This document shows positions 43,930 to 64,000 of a DNA stretch of 64,000 nt, one piece after another. The position numbers and the translations under genes are program-made. The stretch comes from Anoplopoma fimbria. Lineage: Eukaryota; Chordata; Actinopteri; Perciformes; Anoplopomatidae. The notes below the pieces were generated by a model. The model saw nothing but the letters and a program-made list of their open reading frames with translations, had not been told where the DNA came from and searched no databases. The DNA is taken from contig NC_072452.1 of assembly GCF_027596085.1 (NCBI RefSeq), positions 10,843,077-10,907,076 of the forward strand, written 5' to 3'. Within the stretch, counting starts at the first letter, position 1. Each line of letters begins with the position of its first letter.

Positions 43930-45222
43930 CAGTGGTTTGTCTGTAAAGTCAATATTTTTTTACATCATGCCTGCTTATCAATTTTTGGGTATCAGCGATC
44001 CATCCTCAGTATTCAAGTAAATCTGTGCGGTTAACCTAACAGCAGTTTCACACTGAAGAACAAACATTTGAACATGGGACTACGCTTTAAGGTTTACAGA
44101 TTTTCCAACAGTAGGACACGCAATTGAAAAGAATGTGGTGATTGTCGTTTCGGTACGTATAACCTTTTTTAAAAGCAACAATAACAAATTAGTAATATTG
44201 CCGATTTAATAATGAAACTGACAAACAGCGACAAGAAAGTGAGATAAAAGGTGTAAAATAATTTAATAAATAAAATATCCAGGGGTTTGGTGCATGTAAA
44301 CATTTGAAACACATTATGATACAAAATAATAGTCAGTTTGTATCTACAGAACATCATGAAATAAATGATCTTCACAAAAACCTCATACTAGTGCATTAAA
44401 CTAAGGCATACAGTATGTATGGTGTAAATCAATATAACACAAAGGGTTCTGACTTTTGAAAATAAATAAAAAGATGACTTGCTTAGATTAACAAATGGCA
44501 CTAACATAGGAGCTGGCTGGCATGCATGCCCCTATGCTTCTGACCTAAAGAAAAAATGCTATAATGCACTTTACAGTTTCATACTTGATACTACATACCC
44601 TGTGCAAGTAAATTAACACCCTTAATCAGAGTTCCATTACAATGTATTCCTATCAGCATGGGCCGTTTAATATGAATCCATTTCTTACATAGCAGGAAAT
44701 CTGTAATTAAGAAGTTACAACTTAAACGGTGTGATATTTGTTGCAAAACAATTAGTGTTTTAAAACACACAACACATTTCAAAGGGTATGGATGCAGATT
44801 ATAGTTCATGTCCACAACTCTGTTTAAGAAATCTTCTTTCAGAGTGTTTGTCATTTTCATAACCAAATGTGTTGCATGTGAAAAATGTTTAGTGTATATT
44901 CCTCCTTGATGCTAAAGAGGTGCTAAGGTAGAAGAGCGTTATTTGATCAGAAGCTGCTGCCAACAAAATGTGTTCCAAAGCGACACCAAAAGGTTGGACA
45001 TCCACAAAGAAGAGTTACACTACAAGAAAAAGAACAGGTCCTCTTGGCCAAGAGGTCTTACTCCAATCATAGGTGCAGCTCCGTCACATTTAAAACGATA
45101 CTATTTATACAGTGTATTCAGATAATCTTTTAAATTATGATCAACAATTATTAATTTGACTCGACTAAGGACTTCTTTTCTGAAAGTAACACAAAAGATA
45201 CGGTGAATTGACGCTGCTGTTT
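43930..45222. other. il4/13 copy 2 downstream flank and kif3a 3' region
   Basis: Repeat of the sequence found after copy 1, ending at 45133, about 90 bp short of the kif3a stop codon. The kif3a 3'UTR must lie in this interval on the minus strand, but I cannot place its end: no AATAAA on that strand stands out close to the stop. Confidence 0.5.
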
Positions 45223-56333
<11,111 letters not shown>

Positions 56334-56510
56334 AGTGGGGATGCAGAGAGGCTATTATAGTATGTGTTTAATGACGGTTAAATGTTTGCAAGGCTTTGTT
56401 CGTTTGACTCTTATTCGAATGATTTCCAGCGCAGTGCCCATATCACAGGCTCACATCCGATAGCTTGTTGTCAGCTCGATGCTGGACTGCGCATGCGTGG
56501 CAGGGGGAGG
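56334..56510 (-). promoter_or_regulatory. kif3a: kif3a 5'UTR and upstream promoter
   Basis: Immediately upstream of the MP start codon. Contains TGCGCATGCG at 56488-56497, close to the NRF-1 consensus, followed by a G-rich tract. No TATA box is seen at a suitable distance. The start site is not determined. Confidence 0.45.
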
Positions 56511-56544
56511 AGGAGGGGGGAGGAGGGTCTTCAGTGGATGGTTG

Positions 56545-57545
56545 CAGTAACTGCTGCAGTGCAGGATACTGGATAGCATCAGTGTGTTCAGATATTTAAT
56601 AAATAGGGGACATTCAAAGGAAGATTTATCATGCATTTATGCCTACTGTAGGGGATTCAATTCAGTGCAATGCAATAAAAGTAGAGTGGTAAAAAAAAAG
56701 TAGTTATTGTATTTGTATTAGTTTGTTGCCCTTATTGTATTCATATTAGTTTGTTTCTTCACTTATTGTATTCGTATTAGTTTGTTGCTCTTATTGTATT
56801 CGTATTAGTTTGTTTCTGTACTTTTGCTCTGGTTTATGCTTTTAGATGCTTGTTTAAGAAAGGAGATGCACTTATGACTTCTGGTGACTAGTAGTTCTCT
56901 TGAATACCTATGTTGAATACACTTATTGTAAGTCGCTTTGGATAAAAGCGTCTGCTAAATGACTAATGTAATGAAATGTAGTTGCTGTGCCACATTGAAC
57001 CCCCACTCCTCTCACTTACAGTAACTGCTGCAGTGCAGGCTACTGGATAGCATCAGTGTGTTCATATATTTAATAAATAGGGGACATTCAAAGGAAAATT
57101 TATCATGCATTTAATGCATTTATGCCTACTGTAGGGGATTCAATTCAGTGCAATGAAATAAAAGTAGGGTGGTAAAAAAGAACCCTCCAAAAAGTAGTTA
57201 TTATTGTATTTGTATTAGTTTGTTGCACTTATTGTTTTCGTAGTAATTTGCTTCTGCATTATACTTTTGCTCTGGTTTATGCTCTTAGATGCTTGTTTAA
57301 GAAAGGAGATCACTTATGACTTCTGGTGACTAGTAGTTCTCTTGAATACCTATGTTGAATACACTTATTGTAAGTCGCTTTGGATAAAAGCGTCTGCTAA
57401 ATGACTGTAATGTAATGTAGTTGCTGTGCCACATTGAACCCCCACTCCTCTCACTTACAGTAACTGCTGCAGTGCAGGCTACTGGATAGCATCGGTGTGT
57501 TCATATATCTAATAAATAGGGGACATTCATAGGCAAATTTATGGT
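56545..57545. repeat. tandem array of about 2.2 units (440-474 bp) with embedded element
   Basis: Units begin with CAGTAACTGCTGCAGTGCAG at 56545, 57019 and 57458 (third unit partial). Each full unit contains TAATAAATAGGGGACATTCA and a reverse-orientation copy of the dispersed element also found at 42221-42592. The array lies just upstream of kif3a. Confidence 0.88.
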
Positions 57546-57549
57546 AATT

Positions 57550-57874
57550 TGTGGAAAAAAAAGAAAAAAAGTAGTTTCACATTGACCCCCTACTACTCCC
57601 GCTGTCTGTGGATTGTGTGACATTCCTATGCTAGATCTCTGCCTGGCCCCAAGATGACTGTGTGTTAATTTGTTTATACACACACACATTCATTTGGCAC
57701 ATGAGTGGCCCACACATAATTATTGAAGGTCTTGATACTAGATTTTGACTAGCGATAGGCTGATGAATAATAAAATGAGCCAGGCAGATTATTGCAGAAG
57801 CTTATTGCAGCTATATCAGCATTTTGTACTGTATACGTGGGCAGATCAAGGACTTTCAACAAACTGCAGGGAAG
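57550..57874. other. spacer, nothing recognised
   Basis: Short intergenic stretch between the tandem array and the LINE fragment. No gene or repeat recognised. Confidence 0.5.
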
Positions 57875-58440
57875 ACATCTTCAAAGCGTCAAATAAATGT
57901 GTCTTCGTGACATAAATGAAGACAGGACACCCTGGCAGCTCTGTGCAGCTCCTTCAGCCACCGGCTGCTTCACCCCCGGTGTGTGAAGGAGAGGTACCGC
58001 AGGTCCTTCCTTCCTGCTGCTGTCAGGTTGCACAACCAACTCTGCTCCCAGCAGACCACATGACCACATGACCACAGGACAATAATAACATAATAACATG
58101 ACAATAGAAACCTGTGCAATACATTGCACATTGCACTGTGCAATAATGGTTAAAAAAGTTAAAAGTAGTTGAAATAGTTGTTTTTTTTTCTCTGTCTGTA
58201 AATATAGTATTTCAGTTATTGTTGTTTTTCTACTGTTTTTTTATTGCTTATTTATAATACTCGTTTTATTTTATTTTTATTTTTCATTTTTTATTTTTTT
58301 ATTTTTTATTTTATTTTTATTTTTAGCTTGTCTTCTTCTGCTATGTCTCTTGTGTGCACTTTACTCTGCGCTGTTGTAAGTCTGCAAATTTCCCCGCTGC
58401 GGGACTAATAAAGGATTATCTTATCTTATCTTATCTTAAA
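57875..58440 (+). mobile_element. 3' end of a non-LTR (LINE) retrotransposon
   Basis: One frame encodes HRLLHPRCVKERYRRSFLPA followed by AVRLHNQLCSQQTT and a stop, a typical C-terminal end of fish LINE reverse-transcriptase proteins. A 3'UTR follows, ending CTAATAAAGGATTATCTTAT in TTATC repeats at 58412-58437. It is strongly 5'-truncated, as expected from incomplete reverse transcription. Clade (CR1, L2 or other) not assigned. Confidence 0.75.
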
Positions 58441-59148
58441 ACAATTAGTTTATTTTTTGACTGCAAAATTTCCCCCTCAGTAAAAATTATTTAATACCAA
58501 AATAATAGGGATCCACATCAAAAATGTGTTTCATATGTGTTTATGTATATAATTAAATATTGATACACTTTTTTTTTTAAATAATCATAATAATTCATAT
58601 TTATATATTGATATTTGGCCTTGAAAAACCAATATCAGTCTGGCTCTAATTTTGACAAATGGACCCTCTTCAAGACATAATCAGGTAGGAACCACCTTAA
58701 GCCCCTTATTATCGTATAATAATATAATTATAACTAATTTTGTGCTTTAGAGGCACATATTCCCAATAACTTTTTTAGGTCTTTACATTAGCACAAACCA
58801 GTTGACACACAGTGAACTAGTGTGGCCTCTTGGGTTGCAGGTAGTCCAGCCTTGCTGGAGCCAGCCAGTTTGCAGAATAAGTTGGAACATGTAGAACATA
58901 AGAGTCACTCCCAAAATATAATATGGAGTTGTTAACTCATCTGCAATACTAAAATGTATTTCAACATGCTGCAAGAACAGGCAGGCCTTCTTTTGGTTAT
59001 ACTGTTTATCTTATTTTGCAGTTGAAGTAAAGAATGCAGGACTTTTGCATTTAGGCAAGGGTTTCTCCATTATGTTATTGTTGTTGGTTAAGGATTATAG
59101 TTTAAATCTAAAGTAAGACACCAAACTACCAAAGTTCTGGAAGTATAG
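58441..59148. other. spacer downstream of the SH3RF gene
   Basis: AT-rich sequence with no recognised gene or repeat. Confidence 0.5.
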
Positions 59149-59550
59149 TTTATTACCACATAAGCAGTACATATATTTTAACTCATAATTTCTCTAAATA
59201 TATTTAAATATAGTTTGTTTCTATGTGAGTTTTGACAAAGGCACTCACCAATGCTCGTTACATGGGTATTGAACAAGGAACAGTCATTAGATGGGTTTTT
59301 TTGTGCAAAATCTTATATTAGTACATGTGTAACAAACATGCATATATGTTCAAGAACACACAATAAATCTCTGGAGAATTTATCCACACTCTCATATGCA
59401 CTCAGGACATAAAATAAACACATCCTTCAAAGGATTGTCAATGGCAGTATTAACCCATTGGACCTCAACCCGCATCTTGCTCAGGTCAGTCAAGTCTTGG
59501 CAGTTGAACACATGAAATATAGACATAAACATAACTAGAGTACCACACAG
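59149..59550 (-). other. SH3RF-family gene 3' untranslated region
   Basis: Between the stop codon at 59551-59553 and TTTATT at 59149-59154, which reads AATAAA on the minus strand. A UTR of roughly 400 nt is inferred. Confidence 0.5.
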
Positions 59551-61672
59551 TCAGCTGAGCCTCTCGAGGGCTTGAAGAACAATGCTGTGGAATAAGCCGG
59601 TCTGCCCACTGCTCTCCTGAGTCACCAGAACTCGTCCATCAGGTCGAGGTCTGTGGACGAGGACAAGGTCTCCTTGAAGCAGACTGAGCTCTGAGTCCGT
59701 CTGGGCTAAATGTGATGTGGTCACTCTGTGTCTGGGGGAAAAGCAAAAGATGCAGTAGGTTTTTTTCCAGTAAGTCAAATTGATGAAAACTTTCAAGTCT
59801 ACCTTGTCTGTTAATCAATATGCTTTTTATTTTCAAGGACAAAGACAAATCCAACGTACCTGCTGGGGCTGAACTGAGCAGGCACGGCTGATAGAAACGG
59901 CTGCGACAATATTGGTTTTTGCAGGTTTAAATCCGAAATTGCATTTTCTAGGCCTTTCCTGAGAATAGGAGCTTTTCCTTCTCTGAGAATGATCCCCGGT
60001 CCGTCTCTTCCCAGCGTGAGCGACGGGGCCCATACTTCTAATGGAGGGGGGCCAGGGCCGCAGTCTGAGGGAACGTGATTTCCTGACGACCAGGAGGAGG
60101 TGCTATGTCTTGGAGGAGGGGAGTCTTCATCTGTTAAGAACCGCACTGACTTTGCCGGCTAGGGGAGTAAAATATTTACTGTAAGGCACATGCAGAACAG
60201 TGATCATATATTTCAAAAGGATCAGTAGTATAGGACCAATGCACACAGAGTACTTATCTTAAGACAAATGCATGCTCATGCCTCTCGTAAGAACTCATCG
60301 GAATGACATTACCTTGTCTGCATGATTCTTGTGCGGATTGGGTCTGACTAGAATTGAGTGAGGCCCGTCGGGAGGCTGTCTGTCACGCTCATATGAAGCA
60401 CTGAAGTCCCTGTCCTTAATGACTGCAGCAGCAGAGGGCGCTGCTGACACGGTCATCCAGCCCCGAGGTCTGCAAGAGTGAGAAAGGAGGATGCCGTTTT
60501 TCTTCCTCTGCAGGGCAGGCGAGTAGCCGGATGCCTGAACTTGTGAAAAGTGCTGCGACTTGGATGGGACGTTCAGATTGGACGTATGGGAGGAATAGTT
60601 TGAACCTGAAAAAAAAACATTTAAAAGGCGTTCATTGACAATCTGGCTAAATCTCTTTTTTAATCAAACAATAAGAAGGTCGATGTGGTTGTTTATCACT
60701 CACCTCTATGAGGGTTAAAGATGCGCCTCACAGTGTCCCAACCTTGTGAAGCCCCACAGAGAGACGGTTTTCCAGTGGATGACATTGCATGCTGCGCTCC
60801 ATTTGGCACAGAAGGGACCTGTCCTATTGAGTACATCGCTCCATCAGAGTTCACCCTATCAAGAGCAAGGACCACAGCAGGATTCTTGGCAGCTGTGGGT
60901 TTCTTTCCGACGACTGTGTTGTTCTGTGAGGACACATTAGCTGCTTTGGTCTCTAGGAGTCTGGCCGAGGTTCTGCAGTGAGGCAATGAGACACTTAGTA
61001 CATACCGAAGAACCCCTTGAACATCACTTGATACACTGTAGTTAAAGTTTCTTTCAAGAACCAGGCTCAGTGTTTTATTTCTGTTTCATGATTCATTAAA
61101 ATGTATGCATGATGACACGTCGTCCTGCCCACACTAAATCACTGTCTGAATCCACATGTCATTCAGCTCCCACTTTCAGCAGTCAAGGATCACAGCCTCT
61201 CACCTGAGCACAGGTGTGATGTAGTTGCTGGGCAGAATGCCCACTTTGCCCGTTTTGAGCGATAACCCACGCAGCCAGCCTTCTTTGAACTTTCCATACA
61301 CTCCCACCATCTCTCCTTTCCTCAGCTCCAGCTCCTCGGGCCGTCGTGGTTTGTAGGAGTACAGGACGGCACACCTGAGGAGTCACACAGGGGGTTTGTC
61401 TATGTGGCACCCACACTTTCTACAACATGTATATATTATGACACCTTTTTAAGGGTTTTCTAGTGTTTCTTGTCTCTGTTTCTATTCATATAGTGCGCCT
61501 GCAATCTGACATTATCACATCATAACATAATGTTTAAAACAGTGACTCACACACTGATGGAGAGCTGCTGCGTGGAGGAGTTTTTGCTGTCTGCAGAGGC
61601 AGAGGACATTTGGGGGTTCACCAGAGCCATAGAGATGGTGGGCGGAGTGTCACTGGTCATCTTCTTCTCACT
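59551..61672 (-). CDS. SH3RF/POSH-family scaffold, 3' six exons (5' part outside window)
   Basis: POSH-type proteins are RING E3 ligases and SH3 scaffolds for JNK signalling. Visible exons 5' to 3': 61551-61672, 61204-61374, 60704-60972, 60313-60605, 59860-60158 and 59551-59731, phases consistent, 444 codons plus stop. Exon 61204-61374 holds a complete SH3 domain (CAVLYSYKPRRPEELELRKG, GWLRGLSLKTGKVGILPSNY). Next come a Ser/Pro-rich linker containing GWDTVRRIFNPHRG and then a divergent terminal SH3-like domain (HRVTTSHLAQTDSELSLLQG). The order third SH3, linker, fourth SH3 is that of SH3RF1/SH3RF3. Human SH3RF2 on 5q32 would fit the chromosome better, so the paralogue is left open. The RING and first SH3 domains lie beyond 64000. 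Confidence 0.8.
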
Positions 61673-64000
61673 CTGTTATGGGATGGATTCAGATGTATTA
61701 TCAAATGGTTTCACATGGCACATTATTCAGTGTATTTCATTTCTGTTTGCAAACGGGATTGCCTCAAATTGCCCCTTACGGGACGAATAAATTGTTTTGA
61801 ATTTAATTTAATAATTCGGCACAGCTGTGCTTTTGAATGCTAACATCAGCATTCTAACATACTCAGCATGACTAACAAGCTGATGTTTAACAGGTATAAT
61901 GTTTACCAGGATTACATCATTGTGTTAGACATTACCAAAACATTAGACAATCCGTCCATTAGTTGGCAAGACGTTTCACTAAAAGCCCAAACTGTCAAAC
62001 TGCTGGTGAGGAAAAGTCAGGGAATCCGTAAGGCCACTAGCATTCAGCGTCTTATAGTTATTAAGAGATTTCAGTATGGACCAAAGTGGTGGACTGACCA
62101 GAGAAGTCTGTGGTAAAAAGACAGTAACTATCCACTTGATTTATCAAACTTTGGGATGTATTTCAGCACAGAACAGGTTTTGTGGATTTTGTCCCCCATC
62201 ACTTCCATTGGAGGCATGTTAAGAAAGGATCTTCTATCACATGTATATTGTTTCAATTCAGACAAAGACCATGAACCCATCTTTAACCAACCGATTAGCG
62301 TTTTAATGATGCTAGTGGAGACACTGTCTAACTCCCATAGGTGTTCAACTGGTTTGAGACATGGTGACAGTCAATGGCATAACATATGCTTTATGTCATT
62401 TGCTTGCTCATCAACTATTCAGTGACCCCTCGTGTGCTCATGTAGCTCCAACTTCATTAATACAGAAATGATGATTTATACTTTTTTAATTATAATACAG
62501 TACAGTAAAAATATATGTTATAGCCTGGCAGACCTCTTTTGTATTTTATTGTCATAGATAATTGCTGCTCTTTTTAATACTGAGTAACTCTGAAGGGCTT
62601 GAAGTCAGCTGGCTGTGACTCAGACCTGACAGTCAGCAGGGAGGGACACTGAGGTGTGTCTCACAACCGTCAATGACACAGTATGAAACTTAATCCCTAA
62701 TAACTTAATTGCCATACTGAAAAGGGCATTTTAGTGGCATCTTTATTATATGTTTTATTTTGTCCTCTGACGAAACCCCCCCCCACACACACATAATGTT
62801 TTCTTATTGTTAACTTTCCAGGAAGGTGTAGATAACTCTCCTAGTGCTATTATCTCCACAGTGACATCTACAGAGTGTTGCTGCTATTAACAGCACTACC
62901 ACTCAACTACTGCTTAAAGCATTAATGCCGGCCTGTGGGTTCCCTCTATACAGCATGCGCCTGGATCCTGCAGCTCTGCCACCATTGAGCTTTATTTACA
63001 CTCAGCCTCGGAGAAGCACAAAAGAAGTCCTAAACAAGAGAAAGCCATTGCTTAAAGCAGAGCCTCACTTGTCAAAGGCAGTGCTGTGATGCAGAAGTAA
63101 AGCGAGATAAACTTATGATATAATGTCCTGAAGACATACCAGCCTTCCGTCATATACAGTGGAGAGTATGGGTGAGCATTACTGTCATCTGAAGTTTTTT
63201 TGTCTATGAGTCTTTTGTGACATTAACATGACATATACACTAAAAGCAACTTCCTGAAGAAAAGATAACTTCCTGTCTTTGCTAAAGCAACATGAAGGGC
63301 AGAAAGCAGAAGACATCTTTATGTGCAATAATCATTATATTTTAACAGCAAAGCACTGCCATAGTCTTTAAAGAAAAAAGCCCAACAACTTGTTTTTTCC
63401 TGCATTAAATCATTTACTTATTTTTTCTTTATTCTTGGTATGAATTTTTTCAGATACAGCTTCACTTATGCTGCAGTCACGCAATGGCCAGGAGCAGATG
63501 CTATATTTACATGGAGGGAGTAATTATGCTATTGGTCATGCGGTTAATAAAGTCTTATTTGGTGTAAATGGTTTACATATACCTGCAATCAGAATCACTG
63601 CTGCCATAAATACATAAATTAACTGAATATTAATGTCCACCTTTTGGTGTCCTTGTGCACGCCAGAACGGCCAACCAGCAACCACATAGTCAAAGTGAGG
63701 ATTAATGAGGGGATTTCATAGTTATGTTAAATATATTAACACTTTGAGTTTCCGTAGATTTGTTTATGCCAGCTGAATTACATTTTTCATCAGAAGATGA
63801 CAATGTTCCTTACTAGTAATCATTTTAAGACCATGATACCTCCTGCATGAAAATAAATCAAATGTCCAAACTGAATACAGAACTCAGAGAGGCCTAATTT
63901 TCAATGTTGCCCCTATAGCAAAAAACTAAAACACCCTCTTGTAACAGAAATCTATAGGCACATTTTTGTAACTTGTCTTATTACAAAGACACAGACAGCA
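61673..64000 (-). other. intron of the SH3RF-family gene with repeats
   Basis: No further exon was recognised up to the window edge. 61750-61815 is a LINE-like tail (CAAATTGCCCCTTACGGGAC followed by GAATAAA). 61820-62130 contains GCTAACATCAGCATTCTAAC-type text, and 62150-62430 contains CAGTGACCCCTCGTG. Both resemble dispersed fish repeats. 62450-64000 shows nothing I can identify. Confidence 0.5.

Larger units (their letters stand above)
38470..45142. repeat. 3.3-kb tandem duplication carrying two il4/13 genes
   Basis: Copy 1 is 38470-41789 and copy 2 is 41790-45133. The same 9 bp, ATTATGATC, stands at the left edge (38470-38478), the junction (41790-41798) and the right edge (45134-45142), as expected for a duplication through microhomology. 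Long stretches are identical or nearly so. Copy 2 lacks about 363 bp present in copy 1 (near 38519-38881) and carries about 372 bp of extra transposon-like sequence (42221-42592). Confidence 0.93.

Noticed and set aside
41247..44866. Two identical 91-codon minus-strand frames, one after each cytokine gene
   Set aside because: Identity is explained by the tandem duplication. No domain, splice site or conservation evidence supports a gene.
61868..62425. Plus-strand frames of 82 and 89 codons
   Set aside because: They fall in text typical of dispersed fish repeats within an intron of the SH3RF-family gene.

Overview
The window is nuclear DNA of a teleost fish, probably a percomorph. It has vertebrate multi-exon genes with GT-AG introns, long CA/TG microsatellites, a decayed Tc1 element and several interspersed-repeat families that I recognise from fish genomes. 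There are no bacterial features. All exon boundaries were read by eye from splice sites, reading phase and remembered vertebrate homologues. No alignment was run.

Layout from left to right: (1) 1-212, the last coding exon of fgf16 on +, with its 3'UTR to about 1425. (2) 4627-36909, the complete atrx chromatin-remodeller gene on -, with 32 exons carrying the MSLASS frame, a first exon at 36890-36909 and upstream, and an open frame of 2199 codons plus stop. Its introns hold a 1.5-kb CA minisatellite, a nested pogo-like element, a Tc1 element and several MITE-like repeats. (3) 38470-45133, a tandem duplication of about 3.3 kb, each copy carrying one four-exon il4/13-type cytokine gene on +. (4) 45223-56333, complete kif3a (kinesin-II motor subunit) on -, 704 codons, or 731 with a cassette exon. 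(5) 56545-58440, a repeat-rich spacer. (6) 59551-61672, the 3' six exons of a POSH/SH3RF-family gene on -, which continues beyond the right edge.

The left half (fgf16-atrx, convergent) matches human Xq21. The il4/13, il4/13, kif3a order and orientation matches human 5q31 IL13-IL4-KIF3A. A synteny joint relative to mammals therefore lies between the atrx promoter and the cytokines.

The strongest observation is the young cytokine pair. Introns and flanks are almost identical, yet the exons differ by 15 substitutions that all change amino acids, plus a three-unit in-frame insertion. Other points of interest are a tandem acceptor that decides which atrx start codon is used, a minisatellite built from atrx 5' splice-site-proximal sequence, an unannotated-looking kif3a cassette exon, and a degenerate terminal SH3 domain.
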